Source: Sphingomonas sp. SUN019 (GTDB lineage Bacteria; Pseudomonadota; Alphaproteobacteria; Sphingomonadales; Sphingomonadaceae). Taken from it: a stretch of DNA of 64,000 nucleotides. The DNA lies in contig NZ_CP096971.1 of NCBI RefSeq assembly GCF_024758705.1, forward strand, positions 124,001-188,000, in the 5' to 3' direction. Positions 8,326 through 17,661 of the stretch are shown in pieces (within the stretch, counting starts at the first letter, position 1; each line of letters starts with the position of its first letter). Under the pieces are notes generated by a model. That model saw only the letters and a program-made list of their open reading frames with translations, ran no database searches and had not been told where the DNA came from. The translations under genes and the position numbers were made by a program.

Positions 8326-8994
8326 ATGATGGCAAGCACTTCCGATCCGACCGATTTCGCCGCGATGCGCAGCGCGATGGTCGCCAGCCAGTTGCGCACG
8401 ACGGCGGTCGCCGATCCGCGCGTCATCACCGCGATGGCCACCGTGCCGCGCGAACGATTCTTCGCCGCGCAGGACGCCGGCCTTGCGTACCGCGATACCG
8501 CGATGCCGCTGGGTGGCGGACGTTCCGCGAATTCGCCAATGGCGACGGGCAAGTTGCTGACCGAGGCGCGGCTGGCGAAGACCGATCGCGTGCTGCTGAT
8601 CGGTGCGGCGACCGGATACACCGCGGCGGTCGTGTCGATGCTGGCGGCCGATGTCGTGGCGGTCGAGAGCGACGCCGCACTTGCCGCGATCGCACGCGAA
8701 TCGCTGGCCGATCGCGTGAACGTCACGGTCGTCGAGGGTGACCTCGCCGCGGGCCATGCAGCATCCGGTCCGTATGACGTGCTAGTCGTCGACGGCGCGG
8801 TGGAGCGGCTTCCCGATGCTTTGGTCGAACAGCTGAAGCCGCGCGGTCGAATCGTCACCGGGATCGTCGATCGCGGCGTCACGCGGCTGACGTCGGGCGT
8901 GCGGAGCGAATTCGGCGCGGCGCTGATCGATTTCGCCGACGTCGATTGCGTCGTGCTGCCGGGCTTCGCCGCGCCGCGCACTTTTAGCTTTTAG
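8326..8994 (+). CDS. Protein-L-isoaspartate O-methyltransferase family protein
   Basis: A SAM-dependent methyltransferase of the Pcm family (222 residues). Seen: the N-terminal VASQLRTTAVADPRVITAM and VPRERFF blocks of Pcm, the SAM-binding VLLIGAATGYTAAVV (about 88-102), and the acidic VVAVESD. In canonical Pcm the SAM loop usually reads GxGSGY and a PFD motif is present; here they are IGAATGY and PYDVLVVDGA, so substrate repair of isoaspartate is not certain. Two ATGs (8326, 8329) are possible starts. The following tolC starts 9 bp later, suggesting an operon. Confidence 0.82.
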   Translation: MMASTSDPTDFAAMRSAMVASQLRTTAVADPRVITAMATVPRERFFAAQDAGLAYRDTAMPLGGGRSANSPMATGKLLTEARLAKTDRVLLIGAATGYTAAVVSMLAADVVAVESDAALAAIARESLADRVNVTVVEGDLAAGHAASGPYDVLVVDGAVERLPDALVEQLKPRGRIVTGIVDRGVTRLTSGVRSEFGAALIDFADVDCVVLPGFAAPRTFSF

Positions 8995-9003
8995 AGGTAT
9001 CCG

Positions 9004-10521
9004 GTGATCCGTTCGGTTTCCCTGCTTGCGCTCGTCATGTCCGGGGCGGCGACCCCAGTCGCCGCCGATACGCTGCGCGATGCGCTGGCGCGCGCCTATA
9101 ACGACAATCCGACGATCACCGGCAGCCGCGCGCAGCAGCGGGCGACCGACGAGAACGTGCCGATCGCAAAGGCCAATGGCCGCCCGTCGATCAACGCGAA
9201 CGGATCGCTCAACGAAAACCTGATCCGCGGCGGCAATTCGTTCACCACACCGCAGCGAAACGGGCAGGCGCAGCTGGCTCTCAACGTACCGATCTTCCAG
9301 GGCGGCGCGGTGAAGAACGCGGTCCGCGCGGCGGAAACGCGGGTCGAGGCCGGTCAGGCCGGGCTGCGCGGCACCGAGGCATCGTTGTTCACCGAAGTCG
9401 TCGGCGCGTACAACGACGTGATCCGCGACGAGGCGATCGTCGGGCTGAACACACAGAACGTGCGGGTGCTCGACACTAACCTGACCGCCAGCCGCGACCG
9501 GTTCCAGGTCGGCGACCTGACGCGAACCGACGTCGCGCAGTCCGAGGCGCGGCTGTCGCTCGCCCGCGCACAGTTGCAGACCGCGCAGGCGAATTTGATC
9601 GCCAGCCGGGAGAATTACATCCGGCTGGTCGGCGCAGCACCCGGCGTGCTGGAAGCGCCGCCCGTGCTGCCGAACCTGCCCGCATCGCCCGATACCGCGG
9701 TCGACGTCGCGATCCGAAACAACCCGCAGTTGCTGGCGGCGCAGCGCGCGCGCGATGCGACTGCCTTCGACGTGCGCGTAGCGCGCGCGTCTCGGCTGCC
9801 GACGGTCGGCGTGGGCGTGGGACAGAATTATCAGAATTTCTTCGGGTCGCTGGGCGCGGGGCAAAGCACCGGCGGTTCGGGCGTGCCGCAATCGGGCACG
9901 TCGACCAGCGTTGGCCTGAACCTGACGCTGCCGATCTTTCAGGGCGGGCGGCCCGCGGCGCAGATCCGTCAGGCGCAGGCGCTGCGCGCGCAGGCGATCG
10001 AGAATACGACGCTGGCCGAACGGCAGGTCGTGTCCTCGACGCGGTCGGCCTTTGCGATCTGGCGGTCGTCGCTGGAGGTGATCAAATCGTCCGAAACCGC
10101 AGTGTCCGCGAACCGGCTGTCGCTAGAAGGCGTTCGCGCCGAGAACAGCGTCGGCAACCGCACGATCCTGGATATCCTGAACGCCGAACAGGAACTGCTG
10201 AACAGTCAGGTGACGCTCGTCACCGCGCGCCGCGACGCCTATGTCGCGGGCTTCGCGCTGCTGGCGGCGATGGGCGAGGCGGAGGCGCGCGATCTGGGGC
10301 TGGACGGTGGTCCGCTGTACGATCCGGCGGTCAACTACGATGCGGTGAAGAACCGGATCATGGATTACGGCACCGGCGACGCGCCACAACCGATCGCGCC
10401 CAGCACGGTGAGCGTCCCGGCGCAGACCTCGGTTGTCACGCGTCCGCTCGATCCGATGCTGAACAGCGCGGTTGACAGGAATGCGCCGCTTACCACAGGT
10501 GAGAATTCTCCGAACCGCTGA
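9004..10521 (+). CDS. tolC: TolC family outer membrane efflux protein
   Basis: Outer-membrane channel for tripartite efflux pumps and type I secretion. It is 505 residues from a GTG start, with a signal peptide (through TPVAADT) and the duplicated TolC layout: LPIFQGGAV-like NVPIFQGGAVKN in the first half and TLPIFQGGRPAAQ in the second, with long coiled-coil helices between and a low-complexity proline-rich C-terminal tail. Downstream of the Pcm-like gene, an arrangement common in alphaproteobacteria. Confidence 0.93.
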   Translation: MIRSVSLLALVMSGAATPVAADTLRDALARAYNDNPTITGSRAQQRATDENVPIAKANGRPSINANGSLNENLIRGGNSFTTPQRNGQAQLALNVPIFQGGAVKNAVRAAETRVEAGQAGLRGTEASLFTEVVGAYNDVIRDEAIVGLNTQNVRVLDTNLTASRDRFQVGDLTRTDVAQSEARLSLARAQLQTAQANLIASRENYIRLVGAAPGVLEAPPVLPNLPASPDTAVDVAIRNNPQLLAAQRARDATAFDVRVARASRLPTVGVGVGQNYQNFFGSLGAGQSTGGSGVPQSGTSTSVGLNLTLPIFQGGRPAAQIRQAQALRAQAIENTTLAERQVVSSTRSAFAIWRSSLEVIKSSETAVSANRLSLEGVRAENSVGNRTILDILNAEQELLNSQVTLVTARRDAYVAGFALLAAMGEAEARDLGLDGGPLYDPAVNYDAVKNRIMDYGTGDAPQPIAPSTVSVPAQTSVVTRPLDPMLNSAVDRNAPLTTGENSPNR

Positions 10522-10560
10522 CCGTCGGCGCGTTCGCTGAATATGGGATTCGAGCGTCCT

Positions 10561-11010
10561 ATGGCGGACACGAGCGCCGAACCGTCGATGGAGGATATCC
10601 TTTCGTCGATCAAACGCATCATCGCCGAGGAAGGTGAGGGCGCCGCCCCGCGCACGCGGCGCGGCCCGATCCGCGCGATGCCGACCCCGCCCAGCGCCGA
10701 ACAGGATGAGGTGCTGGAACTGAGCGATCCGATCGAGCCGGCGACTGCCGATCCGGTGCCGACGCGACCTGCGGTGGCGGCAAGGCCGACGATCCTTTCC
10801 GACACCACTGCGCAGGCGACGCGCGGTGCGCTGGACGCGCTGTCGCGGCTGGTGGTGAAGCCCGAACCCGGCGCGGACGATACGCTGGAGGGGCTGGTGC
10901 GCGAGATGCTCCGCCCGATGCTGCGCGACTGGCTCGACGCGAACCTGCCCGCGATGGTCGAAACGCTGGTCGCGAAGGAAATCACGCGCATCACCCACGA
11001 GACGCGCTGA
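10561..11010 (+). CDS. PopZ/DUF2497 family polar organising protein
   Basis: A 149-residue protein with the two conserved ends of the PopZ/DUF2497 family: N-terminal PSMEDILSSIKRIIAEE (client-binding helix) and C-terminal LRPMLRDWLDANLPAMVETL (oligomerisation helices), joined by an acidic, proline-rich disordered linker. In Caulobacter PopZ forms a polar microdomain that anchors ParB-bound centromeres; the same role here is inference. ATG 10561 matches the family start; an ATG at 10543 would add six residues. Usually next to valS; here one gene intervenes. Confidence 0.85.
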   Translation: MADTSAEPSMEDILSSIKRIIAEEGEGAAPRTRRGPIRAMPTPPSAEQDEVLELSDPIEPATADPVPTRPAVAARPTILSDTTAQATRGALDALSRLVVKPEPGADDTLEGLVREMLRPMLRDWLDANLPAMVETLVAKEITRITHETR

Positions 11011-11059
11011 TCGCACGGGCGAGATTGTAGCAGACGTAACGATCTGCTTTATCGCATCC

Positions 11060-13099
11060 ATGAGAATGCTCCTGACGGCGAGTCTGCTCGCCACCGCTGC
11101 CGCAACGCCGGTTTCCGCCCGCCCCATCACGATCGACGATGTGACGATGCTCAGCCGCATCGGCGCGCCGGCCGCGTCGGCTGACGGTCGCTGGCTGGTG
11201 TGGGCGCAACGCGAGACCGACCTGGCGGGGGACAAGGGGCGGTACGATCTGTGGCGGCTCGACCTGACGAAGCCGGGCGCGCCGCCGGTGAAGCTGCTGG
11301 CCGAGGCGGACGTCAACGAAAACGATCCGCAGATCGTAGGTTCGACCGTCTATTTCTCTTCGGACAAGGGTGGTGGGGACGGTGCGATCTGGTCCGTGCC
11401 GGTCACCGGCGGCGCCCCGCGTAAATTGACGAATTTCGCGGGCGGCTTCGGCGGGTTCAAGGTCGCGCCGACCGGCGACCGCGTCGTCGTCTGGGCCGAC
11501 CGCCTGCCCGGCGCGCCGAGCCTTGAACCCGCGATGGTGAAGAAGGCTGCCGATGCGGGCGCGGCGCGGACATATGACCAGATGTTCGTGCGGCATTGGG
11601 ACACGTGGGCGGACGGTACGCGGTCGCAACTCTTCGTCCTTCCGCTGACCAGCGCGGGCGCGCCGGGGAACGGCAAGGCGGTGGTCGGATCGCTGGTCGG
11701 CGATACGCCGTCCAAGCCGTTCGGCGGCGGTGAAGAGGTCAGCTGGAGCCCGGACGGCAAGACGCTGTATTTCGCACTGCGCGAAGCGGGGCGGATCGAG
11801 CCGCTGTCGACCAATCTCGACATCTTTTCGGTTCCGGCCGACGGCTCCGCCGCGCCGACCAATCTGACCGACGCGAACGACGCGACGGACAATCTGCCGA
11901 CTGTCTCGCCCGACGGCCGCAAGCTCGCCTATTTCGCGATGCGGCGGCCGGGTTACGAGGCCGACCGGCAGGTGCTGACCGTGCGCGATCTGACGACCGG
12001 GCAAGTGGTGTCGCTGACCGAACGCTGGGATCGGTCGGTCGGCTCGATCGCGTGGGCGCCCGATTCGCGCAGCCTGTACGTCACCGCCGACGACACGCAG
12101 GAAACGCCATTGTTCCGCGTCGACGCCGCGAACGGCGGCGTGACGCGGCTGACGCAGGAGGGGCATGTCGGCGCGGTCGCGGTGACGCCGCGCGGCGTGA
12201 TCGTCGCGCTGAACAGCCTGACTGCGCCCGATGATTTCTACCGCGTCGCAGGCGGCGCACCGCAGCGCCTGACCAGCGTCAACGCGGCGAAGCTCGCCGG
12301 GATCGACATGCCGCAGGTGACGCGTTTCAGCTTCAAGGGCGCGAACAACGACACTGTATGGGGCTATGCGGTGAAGCCGGTCGGCACGTCGGCCAAGGTG
12401 CCGATCGCGTACATGGTCCATGGCGGACCGCAGGGATCGAGCAACAACAGCTGGTCGTATCGCTGGAACCCCGCGGTGTTCGCTGGCGCGGGCTACGGCT
12501 TGGTCGCGGTCGATTTCCATGGATCGACCGGCTACGGACAGGGCTTCACCGATGCGATCCGGAATAACTGGGGCGGCTGGCCGCTCGAGGATCTGCAGAA
12601 GGGCTTGGCTGCGGCGACCGCGAAATTCGCCTGGCTCGACGCCGACAACGCCTGTGCGCTCGGCGCGTCCTACGGCGGCTACATGATGAACTGGATCGCG
12701 GGCAAATGGCCCGACCGGTTCAAGTGCATCGTCCAGCATGACGGGGTCTTCGATGCGCGCGCGATGGCGTATGAGACCGAGGAACTGTGGTTCGACGAAT
12801 GGGAACACGGCGGAAAGGCCTATTACGAAGACCCCGCGGCGTATGAAAAATGGAACCCGGTCAATTACGTCGACAAGTGGAAGACCCCGATGCTGGTCAT
12901 CACCGGCGAAAAGGATTTCCGCATTCCGTACACGCAGGGCCTGGCGACCTTCACCGCGCTCCAGCGCCGCGGCATTCCTTCGCGGCTCGTCGTGAACCCG
13001 GCCGAGAACCATTGGGTGCTGAAGCCGAAGAATTCGCGCCAATGGTATCGCGAGGTGCTGGGCTGGATGGGGAAGTGGACTGGCACTCCTCCGCAGTAA
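11060..13099 (+). CDS. S9 family prolyl oligopeptidase-type peptidase, secreted
   Basis: A 679-residue exported serine peptidase, DPP-IV/acylaminoacyl-peptidase-like. It has a signal peptide ending near PVSARP, an N-terminal beta-propeller with repeated SPDG/WSPDGKTLYF blocks (about 35-400) and a C-terminal alpha/beta-hydrolase domain. The triad is visible: S537 in GASYGGYM, D619 in GEKDFRIPYTQ and H651 in ENHWV. It probably degrades short peptides in the periplasm. It sits between the popZ-like gene and valS. Confidence 0.92.
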   Translation: MRMLLTASLLATAAATPVSARPITIDDVTMLSRIGAPAASADGRWLVWAQRETDLAGDKGRYDLWRLDLTKPGAPPVKLLAEADVNENDPQIVGSTVYFSSDKGGGDGAIWSVPVTGGAPRKLTNFAGGFGGFKVAPTGDRVVVWADRLPGAPSLEPAMVKKAADAGAARTYDQMFVRHWDTWADGTRSQLFVLPLTSAGAPGNGKAVVGSLVGDTPSKPFGGGEEVSWSPDGKTLYFALREAGRIEPLSTNLDIFSVPADGSAAPTNLTDANDATDNLPTVSPDGRKLAYFAMRRPGYEADRQVLTVRDLTTGQVVSLTERWDRSVGSIAWAPDSRSLYVTADDTQETPLFRVDAANGGVTRLTQEGHVGAVAVTPRGVIVALNSLTAPDDFYRVAGGAPQRLTSVNAAKLAGIDMPQVTRFSFKGANNDTVWGYAVKPVGTSAKVPIAYMVHGGPQGSSNNSWSYRWNPAVFAGAGYGLVAVDFHGSTGYGQGFTDAIRNNWGGWPLEDLQKGLAAATAKFAWLDADNACALGASYGGYMMNWIAGKWPDRFKCIVQHDGVFDARAMAYETEELWFDEWEHGGKAYYEDPAAYEKWNPVNYVDKWKTPMLVITGEKDFRIPYTQGLATFTALQRRGIPSRLVVNPAENHWVLKPKNSRQWYREVLGWMGKWTGTPPQ

Positions 13100-13141
13100 C
13101 GGGGTGGCGCAGCCGCGCGCTTCGTGGCTAAAGCGCAGCGC

Positions 13142-16048
13142 ATGACCGAACTCCCCAAGACCTTCGACCCCGCCACCATCGAAGCGCGCTGGTACGCGCA
13201 TTGGGAGGAGGAAGGCCTGTTCCACCCCGATCGTCCGGGTGCGGAGCCGTGGACGATCGTCAATCCGCCGCCCAACGTCACCGGCAGCCTCCACATCGGC
13301 CACGCGCTCGACAATACGTTGCAGGATATCCTGACGCGCCACGCACGCCTGAAGGGCAAGGATGCTTTGTGGGTCGTCGGCACCGACCACGCCGGAATCG
13401 CGACGCAGATGGTTGTCGAGCGCAATATGGCGCTGCACCAGCAGAAGCGCACCGATTTCACGCGCGAGGAATTCGTCGCGAAGGTGTGGGACTGGAAGGC
13501 GGAAAGCGGCGGCGAGATAACGCGGCAGTTGCGTCGGCTTGGTTGCTCGATGGACTGGGCGAACGAACGCTTCACGATGGACGAGGGTTTTTCAAAGGCC
13601 GTCCTGAAAGTGTTCGTCGACCTCTATAACGAAGGCCTGCTGTACCGCGACAAGCGGCTGGTGAACTGGGATCCCGGCCTTGGCACCGCGATCAGCGACC
13701 TGGAGGTCGAGACGCGGGAGGTGCAGGGCAAGTTCTGGCATTTATCCTATCCGTTGGAGGACGGCAGCGGTGCGATTTCGGTCGCGACGACGCGGCCCGA
13801 GACGATGCTGGCCGACATGGCGGTCGCGGTAAACCCGTCGGACGAACGTTACGCGGCGCTGGTGGGCAAGAACGTCCGCCTGCCGATCACGGGTCGGCTG
13901 ATCCCGATCGTCACGGACGAACACGCTGACCCTGAGCTGGGATCGGGCGCAGTGAAGATCACGCCGGGGCACGATTTCAACGACTTCGAGGTTGGCAAGC
14001 GCGCGGGCTTCAAGGCGTCCGATATGCTGAACATGCTCGATGCGAAGGCGGCGGTGGTCCAGTGCGGCGGTATCCCCGATGAATTGCTCGGGCTGGACCG
14101 GTTCGAGGCGCGCAAGCGGGTGGTCGAATTGCTCGAGGCGTCGGGCAATCTGGAACGCGTCGAGGATCGCACGATCCAGACGCCTTACGGCGACCGTTCG
14201 GGGCAGGTGATCGAACCGTGGCTGACCGACCAATGGTACGTCGACGCCGCAACGCTCGCCAAGCCCGCGATCGAGGCGGTACGGTCGGGCGCGATCAGGA
14301 TCGTGCCGAAGACGTGGGAAAAGACGTTCTTCAACTGGATGGAGAACATCCAGCCGTGGTGCGTGTCGCGGCAATTGTGGTGGGGGCACCGGATACCAGC
14401 GTGGTTTGGGCCAATTAAAGTTAGCGATGACACGCTAGTCGAAGACCCGACTGAGATTTCCGGTTTACGGGCTTTCGTTGCCGAAACTGAAGAAGAGGCA
14501 GTTTCGATCGCTCGCGCGTACTACGGCGACCATTGGGCGATCCTGACCTCGAACGATGCTCCTTGGAATCCCGCGGTGCCGATGAGTCATGAGTCGACCT
14601 TCGGCCGGGACGCGTTGAAGTCGGTTGTCCTGCATCGCGACTCAGACGTCCTCGACACCTGGTTTTCCTCCGCGCTCTGGCCCTTCGCGACGTTGGGCTG
14701 GCCTGAGCCACAGGCACGCCCCTCCCCTTCAGGGGAGGGGACGGGGGTGGGGTCTCTCAGTCTCACCGAGAGCGACGTGCCCGCCGATAGACCCCACCCC
14801 AACCCCTCCCCTGAGGGGGAGGGGCTTAAAAAACTCGCCGGCCGTTACCCCAACGACGTACTGATTTCCGGCTTCGACATCCTGTTCTTCTGGAACGCGC
14901 GGATGATGATGCAGGGTATTCACTTCATGGGCGACCAAGGCCGGAGGCCGCTCACCGAAAGTGTGCCGTTCAAGACCTTGTATCTCCACGGACTCGTCCG
15001 CGCCGCCGACGGACAGAAGATGTCGAAATCGAAGGGCAATACGGTCGATCCACTTGGCCTGATCGACAAATATGGCGCCGACGCGCTGCGCTTCTTCATG
15101 GCGGCGATGGAGAGCCAGGGCCGCGACATCAAGATGGATGAGAAGCGCGTCGAGGGGTATCGCAACTTCGCGACGAAGCTGTGGAACGCCAGCCGCTTCT
15201 GCCAAGCCAACGGCATCGGCGGATCGGCGACGCTGGAGCCGCCTGTGGCGACATTGGCGGTCAACAAATGGATCGTCGGCGAATGCGTGAAGACGATCCA
15301 GGCGGTCGACCTCGCGCTCGCCGACTACCGCTTCGACGCCGCCGCAAACGCGATCTACCAGTTCGTCTGGAGCCAGTTCTGCGACTGGTATCTGGAATTG
15401 ATAAAGGGCTCGATCGACGAGGAAACGAAGGCGGTCGCAGGCTGGGTGCTCGACCAGATTCTGGTCGTGCTGCATCCGTTCATGCCGTTCATCACCGAGG
15501 AATTGTGGCACGCGCTCAGCTCCCGCGAACACGACCTGATCGTCGCGCAGTGGCCGATGGCCGACGCGCGGGCGATCGATCCGGCGGCGGGGCAGGAGAT
15601 CGACTGGCTGATCCGCCTGGTGAGCGAGGTGCGCACCGCGCGGACCGAACTCAACGTCTCGCCGGGCGCACGCCTCCCGCTGCACGTTCGTGGTGCGAAC
15701 GAGGCGACCGATGCGCGGTTGGCGAGACAGGCGACGGCGCTGGCTCGGCTCGCCCGCGTCGATCGTGTCGAAGGCAATGCGAGCGGCGGCGCGGCGCAGG
15801 TGGTGGTCGACGAGGCGACCTTCGTCCTCCCCCTCGAAGGCGTCATCGACCTCGACGCCGAACGCGCGCGGTTGACCAAGGCGATTGCGGCGGCGGAGAA
15901 GGAGCGGGATGGGCTTGCCGGGCGGCTCGGCAATCCGAGCTTCGTCGAACGCGCGAAGCCCGAGGCGGTGGAGAAAGCGAAGGCCGATCATGCCGAGAAA
16001 TCGGCCGAGGCCGAGCGGTTGACGGCGGCATTGGCGCGGCTGGGCTAG
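13142..16048 (+). CDS. valS: Valyl-tRNA synthetase with in-frame palindromic insertion
   Basis: Charges tRNA-Val in the cytoplasm. 968 residues from ATG 13142 (GTG 13124 is less likely). Class I signatures: HIGH at 51-54 after [14 protein letters not shown] at 626-630, and the C-terminal coiled coil of ValRS. Two oddities separate it from normal ValRS. Residues about 422-492 ([10 protein letters not shown] to VVLHRD) are AT-richer and appear longer than the matching linker in E. coli ValRS. Residues 526-561 are encoded by a 106-bp palindromic element giving an SPSG/GEG-rich peptide between TLGWPE and [11 protein letters not shown]. The frame stays open through both, so the gene is probably functional. 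Confidence 0.95.
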   Translation: MTELPKTFDPATIEARWYAHWEEEGLFHPDRPGAEPWTIVNPPPNVTGSLHIGHALDNTLQDILTRHARLKGKDALWVVGTDHAGIATQMVVERNMALHQQKRTDFTREEFVAKVWDWKAESGGEITRQLRRLGCSMDWANERFTMDEGFSKAVLKVFVDLYNEGLLYRDKRLVNWDPGLGTAISDLEVETREVQGKFWHLSYPLEDGSGAISVATTRPETMLADMAVAVNPSDERYAALVGKNVRLPITGRLIPIVTDEHADPELGSGAVKITPGHDFNDFEVGKRAGFKASDMLNMLDAKAAVVQCGGIPDELLGLDRFEARKRVVELLEASGNLERVEDRTIQTPYGDRSGQVIEPWLTDQWYVDAATLAKPAIEAVRSGAIRIVPKTWEKTFFNWMENIQPWCVSRQLWWGHRIPAWFGPIKVSDDTLVEDPTEISGLRAFVAETEEEAVSIARAYYGDHWAILTSNDAPWNPAVPMSHESTFGRDALKSVVLHRDSDVLDTWFSSALWPFATLGWPEPQARPSPSGEGTGVGSLSLTESDVPADRPHPNPSPEGEGLKKLAGRYPNDVLISGFDILFFWNARMMMQGIHFMGDQGRRPLTESVPFKTLYLHGLVRAADGQKMSKSKGNTVDPLGLIDKYGADALRFFMAAMESQGRDIKMDEKRVEGYRNFATKLWNASRFCQANGIGGSATLEPPVATLAVNKWIVGECVKTIQAVDLALADYRFDAAANAIYQFVWSQFCDWYLELIKGSIDEETKAVAGWVLDQILVVLHPFMPFITEELWHALSSREHDLIVAQWPMADARAIDPAAGQEIDWLIRLVSEVRTARTELNVSPGARLPLHVRGANEATDARLARQATALARLARVDRVEGNASGGAAQVVVDEATFVLPLEGVIDLDAERARLTKAIAAAEKERDGLAGRLGNPSFVERAKPEAVEKAKADHAEKSAEAERLTAALARLG
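14719..14824. repeat. GC-rich palindromic element inside valS
   Basis: Two arms of about 37 bp (14719-14755 and 14789-14824) are near-perfect reverse complements around a 33-bp centre. Each arm contains its own small hairpin, CCCCTCCCC followed by GGGGAGGGG. The whole element is in frame within valS and lies between two conserved ValRS blocks. It resembles the element at 52493-52589 in design and in its translated peptide. Confidence 0.85.
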
Positions 16049-16056
16049 TCTCAAGC

Positions 16057-16127
16057 ACCTCCCCGGCGAACGCCGGGGTCCAGTTGCAAGCGGCTCGTAA
16101 CTGGACCCCGGCCTTCGCCGGGGAGGT
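16057..16127. repeat. Intergenic palindromic repeat, CCCCGGCG family
   Basis: Arms 16057-16085 and 16099-16127 are 29-bp reverse complements with one mismatch, separated by a 13-bp loop. The core is CCCCGGCGAA(C/G)GCCGGGG followed by TCCAGTT. It starts 9 bp after the valS stop and could also end valS transcription. A close relative is at 48795-48863. Confidence 0.85.
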
Positions 16128-16197
16128 TGCCTTTGCCGAAATGCATGGACAGGGTGACGGGAGCCGGAACGTGCGGAAACGCGAGGATTGGGTAACG

Positions 16198-17661
16198 ATG
16201 GATTCCGTACCCGAAACGCCCCAAGCCCGCCCCGGCCAGCGTGACCTGACCACCGGCCCGATCGGCGCGACGCTGATCGCGTTCGCGCTGCCGACGCTGG
16301 GTTCCAACATCCTGCAATCGCTGAACGGGTCGATCAACGCGATCTGGGTCGGGCGGTTTCTCGGCGAGGGCGCGCTCGCGGCGACGTCGAACGCGAACAT
16401 CATCATGTTCTTGATGTTCGGTGCGGTGTTCGGGTTCGGGATGGCGGCGACGATCATCGTCGGGCAGGCATGGGGCAGGCGCGATCACGAGGCGGCGAAG
16501 CGCGCGTTCGGGTCCGCGATCGGGCTGGTGCTGACGGCGTCGGTCGTCGTCGCGGTGCTAGGCTGGGTCTTCGCGCCCGACATCCTGCGCCTGCTCGCGA
16601 CGCCGCCGGGGGCGTTCCAGCTAGCGCTCGATTACCTTCGCGTCATCTTCCTCGGCCTGCCGGGATCGATGCTGCTCGTCCTGATGTTCATGGGGCTGCG
16701 CGGCACCGGCGATTCGATGACGCCACTCTGGTTCATGGGGCTGAGCGTGGTGCTCGACAGTGCGCTGAACCCGGTCTTCATCCTTGGACTCGGCCCCGCG
16801 CCGCGGCTCGGCATTGCGGGGTCGGCGGTGGCGACGCTGATCGCCAATGCGGTCGCGGTCGCCGGGTTGATCGGCTACATCGCCTGGCGCGACCTGCCGC
16901 TGCGGCTGAAGGGCGCGGAAATCCGCTACATCCTGCCCGAAGCCACGCTGGTGCGCACGATCGTCGCCAAGGGGTTGCCGATCGGCGCGCAGATGCTCGT
17001 GCTGTCGGGATCGGCGCTGGCGATGGTGGGGCTGGTCAACCGCAACGGCATACAGACCGTGGCGGCTTACGGGATCACGCAGCAATTATGGGCCTATGTG
17101 CAGATGCCCGCGATGGCGATCGGCGCAGCGGTCAGCGCGATGGCGGCGCAGAATATCGGCGCGGGGCGGTGGGACCGCGTCGGGCAGGTGACGCGGTCGG
17201 GGCTGATCTACAATGGTGCGATCACCGGCGCGATGGTCGTGCTGGTCCTGTTGTTCGATCGCGAGATTCTCGGGTTGTTCGTGGGCGATGCCAGCCCCGC
17301 GCTGCCGATCGCGCAACATATCAGCTATATCGCGACGTGGGGTTTCATCCTGTTCGGTGGTACAATGGTGCTGTTCGGCACGGTGCGCGCGAACGGCGCG
17401 GTGTGGGGGCCGCTCGCGATCCTGGCCATCGCGATGTTCCCGGTACGGCTGGGCGCGGCCTATGCGTTGCATCCGTGGCTGGGCGCTGATGCCTTGTGGT
17501 GGAGTTTCCCGATCGGATCGGTCGCGACCGTGGCGCTGGCCGCGGCGTATTACCTTCACGGCGGCTGGCGGCGGGGGGCGTTGCTGGTGCCGGAGGGGCA
17601 TTGCGAGGAACGCAGCCACGCCGACATCGAACCCGCCGGGTCGCTCAAGCCGGCTGGGTAG
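16198..17661 (+). CDS. MATE family efflux transporter
   Basis: A multidrug and toxin extrusion protein in the inner membrane, 487 residues with about twelve hydrophobic segments in two halves. Early motif ALPTLGSNILQSLNGSINAIWVGRF and later VASA-type GAAVSAMAAQNIGAGRWDR are characteristic of the family; the substrate is not inferable. ATG 16198 follows GAGG at a suitable distance; ATG 16141 would add 19 polar residues and lies close to the upstream palindrome. The 3' end overlaps the convergent lipid kinase gene by 17 bp. Confidence 0.92.
   Translation: MDSVPETPQARPGQRDLTTGPIGATLIAFALPTLGSNILQSLNGSINAIWVGRFLGEGALAATSNANIIMFLMFGAVFGFGMAATIIVGQAWGRRDHEAAKRAFGSAIGLVLTASVVVAVLGWVFAPDILRLLATPPGAFQLALDYLRVIFLGLPGSMLLVLMFMGLRGTGDSMTPLWFMGLSVVLDSALNPVFILGLGPAPRLGIAGSAVATLIANAVAVAGLIGYIAWRDLPLRLKGAEIRYILPEATLVRTIVAKGLPIGAQMLVLSGSALAMVGLVNRNGIQTVAAYGITQQLWAYVQMPAMAIGAAVSAMAAQNIGAGRWDRVGQVTRSGLIYNGAITGAMVVLVLLFDREILGLFVGDASPALPIAQHISYIATWGFILFGGTMVLFGTVRANGAVWGPLAILAIAMFPVRLGAAYALHPWLGADALWWSFPIGSVATVALAAAYYLHGGWRRGALLVPEGHCEERSHADIEPAGSLKPAG

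Noticed and set aside
10991..13438. A very long open frame (815 codons) on the minus strand opposite the S9 peptidase and valS start
   Set aside because: It is rich in Arg, His and Pro with no hydrophobic core or family motif, and it lies antisense to two genes with full catalytic motifs; typical of GC-rich shadow frames.
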